Assembly: GCF_902702775.1 (NCBI RefSeq)
Contig: NZ_LR738724.1
Location: 124,001-188,000 of the forward strand
DNA: 64,000 nucleotides
Source of the DNA: Streptococcus suis
Lineage (GTDB): Bacteria > Bacillota > Bacilli > Lactobacillales > Streptococcaceae
Direction: 5' to 3'
Each line of letters opens with the position of its first letter. Position 1 is the stretch's first letter. Made by a program: the position numbers and the translations under genes. Shown piece by piece: positions 10,417 through 19,430 of the stretch. The notes under the pieces are model-generated. The model was not told the origin of the DNA. It searched no databases and saw nothing but the letters and a program-made list of their open reading frames with translations.

Positions 10417-11616
10417 ATGGCAAAATTGACTGTTAAAGATGTAGAATTGAAAGGCAAAAAAGTTCTTGTTCGCGTGGACTTCAACGTGCCTTTGAAAGAT
10501 GGCGTTATCACTAACGATAACCGTATTACAGCAGCTCTTCCAACTATCAAGTATATTCTTGAGCAAGGTGGACGTGCAATTCTTTTCTCTCACCTTGGTC
10601 GTGTGAAAGAAGAAGCTGACAAAGAAGGTAAATCATTGGCTCCTGTAGCAGCTGACTTGGCAGCTAAATTGGGTCAAGACGTTGCTTTCATTGCAGGTGC
10701 TACTCGTGGTGCTGAATTGGAAGCAGCTATCAATGCTTTGGAAGATGGACAAGTTCTCCTTGTTGAAAACACTCGTTTCGAAGATGTTGATGGTAAGAAA
10801 GAATCTAAAAACGACGAAGAACTTGGTAAATACTGGGCTTCACTTGGTGACGGTATCTTCGTTAACGACGCATTTGGTACTGCACACCGTGCACACGCAT
10901 CAAACGTTGGTATCTCAGCAAACGTAGAAAAAGCAGTAGCTGGTTTCCTTTTGGAAAACGAAATTGCTTACATCCAAGAAGCTGTTGAAACTCCAGAACG
11001 CCCATTTGTAGCAATCCTTGGTGGTTCAAAAGTATCTGATAAGATCGGTGTTATCGAGAACCTTCTTGAAAAAGCTGATAAAGTTCTTATCGGTGGTGGT
11101 ATGACGTATACATTCTACAAAGCTCAAGGTATCGAAATCGGTAACTCACTTGTAGAAGAAGATAAATTGGATGTAGCAAAAGCACTTCTTGAAAAAGCTA
11201 ACGGTAAATTGATCTTGCCAGTTGACTCAAAAGAAGCTAACGCATTTGCTGGATACACTGAAGTTCGCGACACTGAAGGCGAAGCAGTTTCAGAAGGCTT
11301 CCTTGGTCTTGACATCGGTCCTAAGTCAATCGCTAAGTTTGACGAAGCTTTGACTGGTGCGAAAACAGTTGTTTGGAATGGACCTATGGGTGTATTTGAA
11401 AACCCAGACTTCCAAGCTGGTACAATCGGTGTAATGGACGCGATCGTGAAACAACCAGGCGTGAAATCAATCATCGGTGGTGGTGACTCAGCAGCAGCGG
11501 CTATCAACCTTGGCCGTGCAGACAAGTTCTCATGGATCTCAACTGGTGGTGGTGCATCAATGGAACTTCTTGAGGGCAAAGTGCTTCCAGGACTTGCAGC
11601 TCTTACTGAAAAGTAA
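10417..11616 (+). CDS. pgk: Phosphoglycerate kinase
   Basis: A 399-residue glycolytic kinase that makes ATP from 1,3-bisphosphoglycerate. The N-terminal signature ([16 protein letters not shown], residues 14-29), the substrate-binding SHLGR and the C-terminal nucleotide site GGGDSAAA are intact. AAGGAG lies before the ATG. Codon use is highly biased, like gap. It is a single-gene unit with a terminator at 11629. A second, non-functional copy of its last 12 codons lies about 190 bases downstream (see 11802-11840). Confidence 0.98.
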   Translation: MAKLTVKDVELKGKKVLVRVDFNVPLKDGVITNDNRITAALPTIKYILEQGGRAILFSHLGRVKEEADKEGKSLAPVAADLAAKLGQDVAFIAGATRGAELEAAINALEDGQVLLVENTRFEDVDGKKESKNDEELGKYWASLGDGIFVNDAFGTAHRAHASNVGISANVEKAVAGFLLENEIAYIQEAVETPERPFVAILGGSKVSDKIGVIENLLEKADKVLIGGGMTYTFYKAQGIEIGNSLVEEDKLDVAKALLEKANGKLILPVDSKEANAFAGYTEVRDTEGEAVSEGFLGLDIGPKSIAKFDEALTGAKTVVWNGPMGVFENPDFQAGTIGVMDAIVKQPGVKSIIGGGDSAAAAINLGRADKFSWISTGGGASMELLEGKVLPGLAALTEK

Positions 11617-11628
11617 AAACTTGCGACG

Positions 11629-11657
11629 AAAAGAGTTGGGCAACCAGCTCTTTTCTA
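11629..11657 (+). terminator. Terminator of pgk
   Basis: AAAAGAG-T-TGG, loop GCAA, CCA-G-CTCTTTT. The inner part is well paired and the outer arms end in a T-run. Confidence 0.75.
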
Positions 11658-11801
11658 GTGCAAAGGCTAGATTTTCTGTGAACGTAGTGAGTTAGAAAAT
11701 CAGCCTAGGTAAAGGCTAAAATGCAACGGATTTCCGTTGCATTTTGTGCATCGCGTAGAGTTTCTACGAAGCTAAGCGAGTTAGAAAGTCTAGCAAGGTG
11801 A

Positions 11802-11840
11802 AAAGTATTGCCTGGTCTCGCAGCACTTACTGAAAAATAG
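11802..11840 (+). pseudogene. Remnant of a pgk 3' end (last 12 codons)
   Basis: Read from 11802 the codons give [12 protein letters not shown] and a TAG stop, identical in protein to the end of pgk (11578-11616). Seven of the 12 codons differ synonymously and the stop is TAG instead of TAA. Upstream of the lysine codon the match stops at once. This is a displaced tail of a diverged pgk allele, not a gene. Confidence 0.85.
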
Positions 11841-12245
11841 GCGGTAAGTCAGCTCAAAATATCTGGGGGATATTTTGAGGTTGGAAATAGAAGAAGCGAA
11901 GCTTCTGTCAAAAATGATTCCGTTGCTCGTCACTTTGTTTTTATTGGGTGCTAACTTCAAATAGTCCACTGGGCTATTTGAACTCCGTAAGGCTGAATAG
12001 GTTGGTCACAACTGCCATTCAGCTACCAAACAAAAATATAAATGCAAAAAGACGTTGTTTTTTTACAGCGTCTATTCGTTTATCTTACTTCTGGGTTCCT
12101 TCTTGCAGCTGATTTAAAGTGGCAGATTATTGGTTTTTTGAAAAGCTGGTGTGAACAGGAGGCTTTTCCTGTCGAGCTTAGGAGAAAAGAAAAGCTGGGC
12201 AGGTATTTGCTATTCTATTTTCCGAAATCATGTTAGAATAGAGGT

Positions 12246-12761
12246 ATGTTAAAAAAATATACATTTGATCCAAAGAAATTTCGGTTGGGGATGCGGACGT
12301 TCAAATCGGGTTTGGCAGTCTTCCTAGTTATTCTTTTGTTTGGTTTTATGGGGTGGCAAGGGATTCAGATTGCGGCTTTGACGGCTGTGTTTAGTTTACG
12401 AGAAGACTTCGATCAGAGTGTCCATTTTGGAGCTTCTCGTATTCTGGGTAATTCTATTGGTGGTTTTTATGCGCTACTTTTCTTTATTTTGGATAGATTA
12501 TTCTTAGATCATTTTTGGGTAACTGCGGTTTTTGTTCCGATATTTGTCATGTTAACGATTATGACAAATGTGGCGATGAATAATAAAGCGGGAATTATTG
12601 GTGGAGTGTCAGCTTTATTAATTATTACATTGTCTATCCCTGCTGGTGATACGATTCAATATGTGTTTATTCGTGTGTTTGAAACCTTTATCGGAGTTTT
12701 CATTGCGATTCTAGTTAATTATGATGTGAATGTTATAAAAAAACGTTTTCAGGATAAATGA
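12246..12761 (+). CDS. FUSC/ArAE family membrane protein (aromatic acid exporter type)
   Basis: A 171-residue membrane protein with a short charged N-terminus and about five hydrophobic segments (about residues 20-37, 41-50, 62-85, 94-110, 118-132 and 143-160). FRLGMRTFKSGLAV and the following helices match the N-terminal membrane half of the aromatic-acid exporter/FUSC group; the cytoplasmic half of longer members is missing, as in other streptococcal versions. The substrate is unknown. An extended -10 (TGT-TAGAAT, 12231-12239) ends only six bases before the ATG, so the transcript may have almost no leader. It ends exactly at the GlnR operator of the next gene. Confidence 0.75.
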   Translation: MLKKYTFDPKKFRLGMRTFKSGLAVFLVILLFGFMGWQGIQIAALTAVFSLREDFDQSVHFGASRILGNSIGGFYALLFFILDRLFLDHFWVTAVFVPIFVMLTIMTNVAMNNKAGIIGGVSALLIITLSIPAGDTIQYVFIRVFETFIGVFIAILVNYDVNVIKKRFQDK

Positions 12762-12779
12762 TGTCACAAAATATAACAT
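12761..12779 (+). promoter_or_regulatory. GlnR operator
   Basis: ATGTCA, 7 bases, TAACAT. It fits the GlnR/TnrA consensus TGTNA-N7-TNACA exactly and lies just before the -35 box of glnR. Confidence 0.88.
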
Positions 12780-12785
12780 CGCCTA

Positions 12786-12814
12786 TTGACCTAAAAAAAA
12801 AATTCTCCTATAAT
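12786..12814 (+). promoter_or_regulatory. glnRA promoter
   Basis: TTGACC (12786-12791), 17-base spacer, TATAAT (12809-12814). Confidence 0.87.
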
Positions 12815-12836
12815 GGTAGGCAGAAAGGAGTTCGTT

Positions 12837-13208
12837 ATGAGAGAAAAAGAGTTTCGTCGTTCCTTAGCCATCTTTCCGATCGGTAGTGTGATGAAGTTGA
12901 CAGATTTAACTGCTCGTCAAATTCGTTACTATGAAGATCAAGGCTTGATTAAGCCCGATCGCAATGAAGGGAATCGTCGCTTGTATTCTCTAAACGATAT
13001 GGACTTACTTTTAGAAATCAAGGATTTTTTGGATGAAGGTTTGAATATTGCTGCGATTAAGAAGGAATATGCAAATCGGGAAGCGAAAGCTAAGGTCCAA
13101 AAACAGCAGAAAACCTTGACTGATGAAGATGTCCGTCGTATCTTACATGATGAATTCAGTCGTCAGGGACGATTTTCAAGTCCTAGTTCCATTTTCCGTT
13201 CGTCGTAA
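12837..13208 (+). CDS. glnR: Nitrogen regulator GlnR (MerR family)
   Basis: A 123-residue MerR-type repressor of nitrogen genes that acts with feedback-inhibited glutamine synthetase. The winged-helix motif (MKLTDLTARQIRYYEDQGLI) occupies residues 19-38 and the C-terminal tail FSRQGRFSSPSSIFR is the region that contacts GlnA in Bacillus. The start is the ATG at 12837 behind AGAAAGGAG; an in-frame ATG at 12813 lies in the -10 box and is rejected. It sits in an operon with glnA and is autoregulated through the GlnR box upstream. Confidence 0.95.
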   Translation: MREKEFRRSLAIFPIGSVMKLTDLTARQIRYYEDQGLIKPDRNEGNRRLYSLNDMDLLLEIKDFLDEGLNIAAIKKEYANREAKAKVQKQQKTLTDEDVRRILHDEFSRQGRFSSPSSIFRSS

Positions 13209-13236
13209 TTAGCTTTTAAAATAGAGGAGAAAAATA

Positions 13237-14583
13237 ATGACATTCACAGTGGCAGATATCAAGCGTGATATCAAAGAGAAAAACGTTACCTTCCTACGTC
13301 TTATGTTTACAGACATCATGGGAGTGATGAAAAACGTAGAAATTCCAGCAACTGATGAGCAGGTCGAAAAGGTTTTGTCAAATAAGGTCATGTTTGATGG
13401 TTCATCTATTGAAGGATTTGTTCGTATCAATGAATCAGATATGTATCTTTACCCAGACTTGGATACATGGACTATCTTCCCTTGGGGTGATGAAAATGGC
13501 CGTGTAGCTGGCTTGATTTGTGATATTTATACAACAGATGCTAAGCCTTTTGCTGGTGACCCACGTGGAAATTTGAAGAAATCGCTTCGTCACATGGAAG
13601 AGGCAGGTTTCTCTTCATTCAACCTTGGTCCAGAACCAGAATTCTTCCTCTTTAAGATGGACGAACAAGGAAATCCAACGCTTGAAGTAAATGATAAAGG
13701 TGGTTACTTTGACCTCGCACCAACGGACTTGGCTGATAATACACGTCGCGAAATCGTCAATGTCTTGACAGAGATGGGCTTTGAAGTTGAAGCGAGCCAT
13801 CACGAAGTGGCAGTAGGTCAGCATGAAATTGACTTCAAATATGCGGATGTCTTAAAAGCTTGTGACAATATTCAAATCTTCAAGTTAGTTGTTAAAACAA
13901 TTGCTCGTAAGCATGGTATGTATGCGACATTTATGGCCAAGCCTAAGTTTGGTATTGCTGGTTCAGGTATGCACTGTAACATGTCACTCTTTGATAAGGA
14001 TGGGAATAATGCCTTCTTTGATCCAGAAGATCCTCGCGGTATGCAGCTGTCTCAAACTGCTTACCATTTCCTTGGTGGTTTGATTAAGCATGCTTATAAC
14101 TATACTGCTATTACAAACCCGACAGTGAACTCTTACAAGCGTTTGGTTCCAGGCTTTGAAGCTCCTGTGTATATTGCTTGGGCTGGTAAAAACCGCTCAC
14201 CATTGGTTCGCGTACCTGCATCACGTGGAATGGGAACTCGTTTGGAATTGCGCTCGGTTGATCCAACTGCCAACCCATACTTAGCTATGGCCGTTCTATT
14301 GGAAGTTGGCTTGGAAGGTATTCAAAATAAGATTGAAGCACCAGCCCCAGTAGAATCTAATATCTATGCAATGTCTGATGAGGAGCGTCGTGAAGCAGGA
14401 ATCACTGATCTTCCTTCAACTCTTCACAATGCATTGAAAGCTCTTCGTGAAGATGAGGTAGTTCGTGCAGCTTTAGGTGATCATATCTATACGAATTTCT
14501 TGGAAGCTAAGAAAATCGAATGGGCAAGCTACGCAACCTACGTTTCCCAATGGGAAATCGACAACTATTTGGATATGTATTAA
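13237..14583 (+). CDS. glnA: Glutamine synthetase type I
   Basis: A 448-residue GSI that makes glutamine from glutamate and ammonia using ATP. Motifs are intact: [10 protein letters not shown] (residues 49-58), the ATP-binding [16 protein letters not shown] and the catalytic region [10 protein letters not shown]. No adenylylation insert or NLYDLP-like site is seen, in line with the feedback-inhibited Firmicute enzyme. It follows glnR by 28 bases in the same operon and closes at a strong hairpin. Confidence 0.97.
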   Translation: MTFTVADIKRDIKEKNVTFLRLMFTDIMGVMKNVEIPATDEQVEKVLSNKVMFDGSSIEGFVRINESDMYLYPDLDTWTIFPWGDENGRVAGLICDIYTTDAKPFAGDPRGNLKKSLRHMEEAGFSSFNLGPEPEFFLFKMDEQGNPTLEVNDKGGYFDLAPTDLADNTRREIVNVLTEMGFEVEASHHEVAVGQHEIDFKYADVLKACDNIQIFKLVVKTIARKHGMYATFMAKPKFGIAGSGMHCNMSLFDKDGNNAFFDPEDPRGMQLSQTAYHFLGGLIKHAYNYTAITNPTVNSYKRLVPGFEAPVYIAWAGKNRSPLVRVPASRGMGTRLELRSVDPTANPYLAMAVLLEVGLEGIQNKIEAPAPVESNIYAMSDEERREAGITDLPSTLHNALKALREDEVVRAALGDHIYTNFLEAKKIEWASYATYVSQWEIDNYLDMY

Positions 14584-14612
14584 ACAAAGGACCCCGACGG
14601 GTCCTTTGTTCA
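14584..14612 (+). terminator. Terminator of glnRA
   Basis: ACAAAGGACCC, loop CGAC, GGGTCCTTTGT. The stem is a perfect 11 bp; the T-run is short. Confidence 0.8.
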
Positions 14613-14710
14613 CGAGCCGAGAAACTAGAAAGCGGGTAATGGTCCAGTGGAGTGAAGTAGTCTGGGAAGAGACTGTTTCAGCCTGAGCTAAGAAATAGTA
14701 GGGCGAGGGG
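14611..14710 (+). repeat. Dispersed repeat, AGTCTGGG/TTTCAGCC family
   Basis: This segment aligns along its length with 34336-34432: a GAG-motif and GAAA core, GGTC...GTGGAGTGAA, then GTCTGGG...GACTGTTTCAGCC and a GAGC...AAATA tail. Both copies sit directly after a terminator. A further hairpin AGCTTGAAA...TTTCAAGCT follows at 14720-14746. Confidence 0.65.
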
Positions 14711-14760
14711 ATGGACATGAGCTTGAAATCGGTCTTTTTTCAAGCTGGGTTATCTTGTTA

Positions 14761-14862
14761 TACTCAATGAAAATCAAAAGTAGCCTAGGAAACGAAGCCG
14801 AAGATAGAACTGGAGTTCATCAAGGCAAGTTGACAACGGATAATTTTGATTTTCGAAGAGTA
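14761..14862 (+). repeat. RUP-like miniature element, 102 bp
   Basis: It starts TACTCAATGAAAATCAAAA and ends TTTTGATTTTCGAAGAGTA, imperfect terminal inverted repeats like those of the pneumococcal RUP element. It has no coding capacity. A close copy in reverse orientation lies at 28006-28107. It occupies the gap between the glnRA and rnjA terminators. Confidence 0.8.
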
Positions 14863-14875
14863 TTAATATAAAATA

Positions 14876-14902
14876 AATCCCAGAGGTTTCACCTATGGGA
14901 TT
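14876..14902 (-). terminator. Terminator of rpoY-rnjA
   Basis: On the minus strand AATCCCA-T-AGGT, loop GAA, ACCT-C-TGGGATT, then TATTTTA. Confidence 0.8.
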
Positions 14903-14910
14903 TTAGTGTG

Positions 14911-16590
14911 TTATCGGTCAGGCGTCAGAATCATTGGGATAATGATTGGTTCACGCTCTGTTTTTTCGTATAGGAATGGTCGTAAGGCGTTAACAATGGC
15001 GCCGTTGACTGTTTGGATATTTGCGTCTTTGTTGCGCATGGCGATGCGGATAGCGTTGAAAAGGACGCGTTGGCTTTCGCGAATGAGCTCGCCAGATTCT
15101 CTCATATAGATAAAACCGCGACTGAGGATGTCTGGTCCTGCTAATATCATCTTAGAATTAAAATCGACAGTGGCTACTGCAAGGACAACACCATCTTCTG
15201 AAAGATCGCGGCGGTCTTTGAGGACTGCTGCGCCGATTTCACCGATGCGGTTTCCATCGACATAGATGTCTTGGGCGTTGAATTGACCTGCGAGACGTGC
15301 AGAATCTTTTGTCAGAGCAAGGACATCTCCGTTTTCCATGATGAAGATATTATTTTTTGGAACGCCTGTATCAACAGCTAGGCTGGCATGGATTTTTTGC
15401 ATGCGGTATTCACCATGGACAGGCATGAAGTATTTTGGTTTGATCAAGCGGAGCATGAGTTTTTGCTCTTGTTGACCACCGTGCCCAGAGGTGTGGATGT
15501 TGTTAATTTTACCGTGAATCACATCGACACCGGCTTCAATCAAGATATTGATGAGCTTGTTGACACCTGTGGTATTTCCCGGAATAGGACTGGACGAGAA
15601 GATAACCGTGTCGCCTGGCTGGAGTTGCACTTGACGGTGGGTACCGTGGGCGATGCGAGAGAGTGCTGCCATAGGCTCTCCTTGGCTCCCTGTACAGAGA
15701 ATCATGATCTCGCTGGCAGGGTATTCTTTGATCTCGTTTGGCTCGATGAAGGTATCCTTAGGCACCTTGATGTAGCCGAGCTCGATACCGTTAACAATGG
15801 CCTTTTCCATGGAACGTCCAAAGACAGCGATTTTGCGTCCGGTCTTAACCGCTGCATCAGCCGCCTGTTGAAGACGGAAGATGTTGGAGGCAAAGGAAGC
15901 AAAGATAATACGTCCGTGGATGCCTTCAATCAGCTTCATGATGGACTGACCGACCACTTTTTCCGAGTTGGTAAAGGTTGGGACTTCAGCATTTGTCGAG
16001 TCGGAGAGGAGGCAGAGAACGCCTTCTTCACCGAGGGCAGCCATGCGGTGAAGGTCTGCTGGCTCGCCAACTGGAGTGAAATCGAACTTGAAGTCACCGG
16101 TACAGACGATTTTTCCTTGCGGGGTGTCAACGACGATACCGAGTGGCTCTGGAATGGAGTGGGTGGTACGGAAGAAGCTGACTTTGAGGTGCTTGAAGGT
16201 CAACTCTGTATTATGATTGATTTCATGCAAAGTCGCATCACGGAGCAGTCCGTGTTCTTCCAATTTGCCTCGAATGAGGGCGAGGGCTAAAGGTCCAGCA
16301 TAGATTGGGACATTGGCTTGCTTGAGTAAGAAGGGAATGCCTCCGATGTGGTCTTCGTGCCCGTGGGTAATAACCAGACCTTTAACGCGGTCTAGGTTTT
16401 CAACGATGTAGGAGTAGTCTGGGATAACGTAGTCGATACCCAATAGGTCATCTTCTGGGAACTTGATACCGGCATCGACGATGAGAATTTCATCCTTATA
16501 CTCGATACCGTAGGTATTTTTCCCGATTTCTCCCAAACCACCGATGGCGAAAACGCCAACTTCATGAGGTTTTAGATTGACTGATGACAT
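14911..16590 (-). CDS. rnjA: Ribonuclease J1
   Basis: A 559-residue metallo-beta-lactamase/beta-CASP ribonuclease with 5'-3' exonuclease and endonuclease activity, a main mRNA decay enzyme of Firmicutes. The metal-binding motif [10 protein letters not shown] lies at about residues 74-83, the beta-CASP motifs follow (for example [10 protein letters not shown] near 395), and the C-terminal domain is complete. The ATG lies 3 bases after the rpoY stop codon, a conserved pairing, so the two should be translated together from one transcript whose leader carries a terminator-like hairpin. Confidence 0.96.
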   Translation of the reverse strand: MSSVNLKPHEVGVFAIGGLGEIGKNTYGIEYKDEILIVDAGIKFPEDDLLGIDYVIPDYSYIVENLDRVKGLVITHGHEDHIGGIPFLLKQANVPIYAGPLALALIRGKLEEHGLLRDATLHEINHNTELTFKHLKVSFFRTTHSIPEPLGIVVDTPQGKIVCTGDFKFDFTPVGEPADLHRMAALGEEGVLCLLSDSTNAEVPTFTNSEKVVGQSIMKLIEGIHGRIIFASFASNIFRLQQAADAAVKTGRKIAVFGRSMEKAIVNGIELGYIKVPKDTFIEPNEIKEYPASEIMILCTGSQGEPMAALSRIAHGTHRQVQLQPGDTVIFSSSPIPGNTTGVNKLINILIEAGVDVIHGKINNIHTSGHGGQQEQKLMLRLIKPKYFMPVHGEYRMQKIHASLAVDTGVPKNNIFIMENGDVLALTKDSARLAGQFNAQDIYVDGNRIGEIGAAVLKDRRDLSEDGVVLAVATVDFNSKMILAGPDILSRGFIYMRESGELIRESQRVLFNAIRIAMRNKDANIQTVNGAIVNALRPFLYEKTEREPIIIPMILTPDR

Positions 16591-16593
16591 GGA

Positions 16594-16824
16594 TTAAAAC
16601 TCCGTAATTTTGAAATCTGCGTGCTCTTTCTCGTATTCAAGATGATTGTCTGATAAGAGGTCGATAAATTCGATGTTGTATTCAGGGCGGTTGGTTTCCA
16701 CCAATTCACGTGCGATAATACGACCTTCCAATTCTGATGCAGCATCGATGTCTAGATAAAGAGCGCGTGTTTGCTCGCGACGTGGGCTAATTTTTGATTC
16801 TTGATAGAATACTTTATAAATCAT
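16594..16824 (-). CDS. rpoY: RNA polymerase epsilon subunit RpoY
   Basis: A 76-residue small RNA polymerase subunit (formerly DUF1447/YkzG) of Firmicutes. It begins [19 protein letters not shown], the usual start of the family; an in-frame ATG 11 codons earlier (16857) would add an atypical basic extension and is not used here. A weak ribosome site (AAAGGAA on the minus strand) is about 11 bases away. It is followed directly by rnjA, the standard arrangement. Confidence 0.93.
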   Translation of the reverse strand: MIYKVFYQESKISPRREQTRALYLDIDAASELEGRIIARELVETNRPEYNIEFIDLLSDNHLEYEKEHADFKITEF

Positions 16825-16861
16825 GTGTAGTATAGTTCCTTTCTTTTTGACTGGCAACTAT

Positions 16862-16886
16862 GAAAAAAGCCCCAAACAGTTGGGGC
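16862..16886 (-). terminator. Terminator-like hairpin inside the rpoY-rnjA leader
   Basis: On the minus strand AGCCCCAA, CTGT, TTGGGGCT and then six T, a textbook intrinsic terminator. It lies between the promoter at 16950-16978 and the rpoY start at 16824, so transcripts must pass it to reach the genes. No gene upstream on this strand would need it. Confidence 0.8.
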
Positions 16887-16949
16887 TGTCTGGTAATGCC
16901 TATTCAATTTTCTCGAGTTGTCAATTTATTCAGTCTAAATGTACTCTTC

Positions 16950-16978
16950 ATTATACCATAAAATATGCTGATGGTAAA
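16950..16978 (-). promoter_or_regulatory. rpoY-rnjA promoter
   Basis: On the minus strand TTTACC, 17-base spacer, TATAAT preceded by TGG (extended -10). The rest of the 446-base gap up to tsaB (about 16985-17205) shows no gene or clear signal. Confidence 0.72.
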
Positions 16979-17210
16979 AGGGTTTGGTAGGAAAATGGAA
17001 AAGTGTCATGATTTTCAGAAATTCGGTATTTCAGAAGGGGATAAATCAAAGAAATGAGTTAGGATTCCGAGTGTGTTGAGATTACTAAGACTAAGTTCAA
17101 TTGTGCCGAGAAATGCCTGTCAACTGCCAGATAGTGATGTGACTTACTAGAATGACAAATCGATTCGATCCATTAACCTACTAGAAATAACAACCCAGTC
17201 TTTTCATTAT

Positions 17211-17239
17211 TTGAAAAAAAGGCCAAGATAGCTTACAAT
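17211..17239 (+). promoter_or_regulatory. tsaB-rimI-tsaD promoter
   Basis: TTGAAA (17211-17216), 17-base spacer, TACAAT (17234-17239). Confidence 0.78.
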
Positions 17240-17270
17240 AGAGAGTAGACTTGTAAAGAAAGAGAAACTT

Positions 17271-17954
17271 ATGAAAATCCTAGCTTTAGATAGCTCCAAC
17301 CAGGCCTTATCGGTGGCCTTGGTGGAGGACGGTCGCTTGCAGGCGGAAACCCTGCTGGCTGTCAAGAAAAATCATAGTATCAGCCTCATGCCTGTGGTCG
17401 ATTTTTTGGTGGCACAGGTGGGCTGGACACCCAAAGACCTGGATCGGGTTGTGGTCGCTCAGGGACCTGGCTCCTACACGGGGCTTCGTGTGGCGGTGGC
17501 GACTGCCAAGACCTTGGCCTACACCCTCAAGATCGACTTGGTGGGGCTATCCAGCCTTCAGTCCCTGGTTCCGTCCAGCCTGACGGGTCTGGTGGTGCCC
17601 CTCATCGATGCTCGCCGTAACTGCGTCTATGCAGGTGTTTATGAAAATGGCAGAGCAGTCGAGGCAGACCGCTACTGGTCTTTTGAGGACTTGCTTTCTA
17701 GCCTGTCTGGCAGGGAAAACATCACCTTTGTCGGAGAAGTAGAAAACTTTATGGAGCAAATCGAGCAAGTTCTGCCGACTGCCCATTACCAAACTAGTCT
17801 GCCGTCTGCCTATCAGTTGGCGGTGATTGGTCAAGACTTGCCAGCAGTAGATGTCACCAGCTTTGAGCCCAACTATCTCAAACGAGTAGAGGCAGAGGAA
17901 AAATGGCTCAAGGACAACCAAGCTGGCTCAGAAAGTTATATCAAGCGTGTATGA
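17271..17954 (+). CDS. tsaB: tRNA t6A biosynthesis protein TsaB
   Basis: A 227-residue ASKHA-fold protein that partners TsaD in making threonylcarbamoyl-adenosine at position 37 of ANN-decoding tRNAs. It starts MKILALDSSNQALSVAL and has the signature GPGSYTGLRVAVATAKTLA near residues 65-83. It is first in a tight operon: its stop overlaps the rimI start (ATGA), and tsaD follows. Confidence 0.95.
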   Translation: MKILALDSSNQALSVALVEDGRLQAETLLAVKKNHSISLMPVVDFLVAQVGWTPKDLDRVVVAQGPGSYTGLRVAVATAKTLAYTLKIDLVGLSSLQSLVPSSLTGLVVPLIDARRNCVYAGVYENGRAVEADRYWSFEDLLSSLSGRENITFVGEVENFMEQIEQVLPTAHYQTSLPSAYQLAVIGQDLPAVDVTSFEPNYLKRVEAEEKWLKDNQAGSESYIKRV

Positions 17955-18391
17955 TAGAGATTAGACACTACGATGGTCAGGAAAATCTGGCAGAGGCTGT
18001 TTTGGCAGTTATGCAGTCGGTCTATGAGCAGTCTCCATGGACTCTGGAGCAAATTGTGTCCAGTATGGCTAGTCAGGATGAAGATTACTATTTGGCTTAT
18101 AAAGGTCAGGAATTGGTCGGATTTTTGGCTGTTCAGACGGTGCTGGATGAGATGGAAATCTTGCAGATTGCTGTCAGGGCTGATTTTCAGAGGTTGGGAA
18201 TCGCCAGTCAGCTGATGGCTGCTGCGATGGACTGGGAGGGGGACATCTTCCTCGAAGTGAGAGAGTCCAATAGTGCAGCTCAGGCCCTCTATACACGCCA
18301 GCATTTTACCAAAATAGGAAAACGAAAAGACTACTACCGCCATCCTGTCGAGGACGCGGTGCTAATGAAGAGAGAACGGAATGAAAGATAG
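17951..18391 (+). CDS. rimI: Ribosomal protein S18 alanine N-acetyltransferase RimI
   Basis: A 146-residue GNAT acetyltransferase. The acetyl-CoA motif is [14 protein letters not shown] (about residues 73-86) and [20 protein letters not shown] follows, as in RimI. It should acetylate the N-terminus of S18, though GNAT substrates are hard to prove from sequence. The start at 17951 overlaps the tsaB stop; a longer in-frame version from 17903 would lie fully inside tsaB and is rejected. It overlaps tsaD by 11 bases. Confidence 0.88.
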   Translation: MIEIRHYDGQENLAEAVLAVMQSVYEQSPWTLEQIVSSMASQDEDYYLAYKGQELVGFLAVQTVLDEMEILQIAVRADFQRLGIASQLMAAAMDWEGDIFLEVRESNSAAQALYTRQHFTKIGKRKDYYRHPVEDAVLMKRERNER

Positions 18392-19388
18392 ATTGATTTT
18401 GGCGATTGAGACTTCGTGTGACGAGACCTCGGTGGCTGTTTTGCGAAATGAGGCGGAGCTTTTGTCCAATGTCATTGCCAGCCAGATTGCCAGCCACCAG
18501 CGGTTTGGCGGGGTGGTGCCTGAGGTGGCTAGCCGTCACCATGTGGAAGTGATTACGGCCTGCATCGAGGAGGCCTTGTTGGAGGCGGAAGTGACGGCAG
18601 AGGACCTGACGGCTGTGGCTGTGACCTATGGGCCTGGCTTGGTCGGTGCTTTGCTGGTCGGGATTTCGGCTGCCAAGGCATTTGCTTGGGCTAATAGCTT
18701 GCCACTCATTCCTGTCAACCATATGGCAGGGCATTTGATGGCGGCGCGTGCGGTCAAGGAGTTGGAGTTTCCGCTCTTGGCTCTTTTGGTCAGCGGTGGG
18801 CACACGGAGTTGGTCTATGTGTCAGAGGCGGGCGACTACAAGATTGTCGGTGAAACGCGAGATGATGCGGTCGGCGAGGCCTACGATAAGGTAGGACGGG
18901 TCATGGGTCTGCCCTATCCAGCTGGTCGTGTCATCGATGAATTGGCTCATGAGGGGCAAGACATTTATGACTTCCCTCGTGCTATGATAAAAGAAGATAA
19001 TCTGGAGTTTTCTTTTTCTGGACTCAAATCTGCCTTTATCAACCTCTACCACAATGCCCAGCAGAAAGGGGAAACCTTGTCCAATGCGGACCTGTCAGCC
19101 TCTTTCCAAGCCTGTGTTATGGACATTCTCATGGCTAAGACCAAGAAGGCCTTGGAGAAATACCCTGTCAAGACCTTGGTCGTAGCGGGCGGTGTGGCAG
19201 CCAATCAGGGCTTGCGGGAGCGGTTGGCGGCTGAAATCACCGATGTGGAGGTCATCATTCCCCCGCTTCGCCTCTGCGGTGACAATGCTGGTATGATTGC
19301 CTTGGCAGCCGTTAGTGAATACAATAAGGAAAACTTTGCTGGTTGGGATTTGAATGCCAAACCAAGCTTGGCTTTTGAGAATTTATAG
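18381..19388 (+). CDS. tsaD: tRNA t6A threonylcarbamoyltransferase TsaD
   Basis: A 335-residue metalloprotein that transfers the threonylcarbamoyl group to A37 of tRNA, with TsaB and TsaE. The iron-binding motif [10 protein letters not shown] (His residues near 113 and 117) and the ATP-site sequences VSGGHTELV and [13 protein letters not shown] are intact. The length is standard. It is the last gene of the tsaB-rimI-tsaD operon and closes at the terminator at 19396. Confidence 0.97.
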   Translation: MKDRLILAIETSCDETSVAVLRNEAELLSNVIASQIASHQRFGGVVPEVASRHHVEVITACIEEALLEAEVTAEDLTAVAVTYGPGLVGALLVGISAAKAFAWANSLPLIPVNHMAGHLMAARAVKELEFPLLALLVSGGHTELVYVSEAGDYKIVGETRDDAVGEAYDKVGRVMGLPYPAGRVIDELAHEGQDIYDFPRAMIKEDNLEFSFSGLKSAFINLYHNAQQKGETLSNADLSASFQACVMDILMAKTKKALEKYPVKTLVVAGGVAANQGLRERLAAEITDVEVIIPPLRLCGDNAGMIALAAVSEYNKENFAGWDLNAKPSLAFENL

Positions 19389-19395
19389 AATAAAA

Positions 19396-19430
19396 ACCTC
19401 TTACGTCAAGGATGCGTAAGAGGTTTATTT
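19396..19430. terminator. Bidirectional terminator after tsaD
   Basis: ACCTCTTACG (19396-19405) and CGTAAGAGGT (19415-19424) form a perfect 10-bp stem with A- and T-rich flanks. It is shared with the convergent AraC gene. Confidence 0.85.

Larger units (their letters stand above)
11617..12245 (+). other. pgk-FUSC spacer: hairpins and repeat fragments
   Basis: A 629-base spacer. It holds the pgk terminator; a paired segment GATTTTCT/AGAAAATC around 11670-11702; a perfect 13-base inverted repeat AAAATGCAACGGA at 11718-11745; a second TTTCT...AGAAA unit around 11761-11787; the pgk-tail remnant at 11802-11840; an 11-base stem CTCAAAATATC/GATATTTTGAG at 11853-11879; and a TCAAATAG...CTATTTGA hairpin near 11950 whose core resembles repeats near 52670 and 59610. 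I see no convincing gene. Confidence 0.75.

Noticed and set aside
12042..12236. 64-codon open frame between pgk and the FUSC gene
   Set aside because: No ribosome site, odd composition, no family resemblance, and it lies in a repeat-rich spacer.
15388..16290. 300-codon open frame antisense to rnjA
   Set aside because: It mirrors the codon bias of rnjA; no start signals and no recognisable domain.
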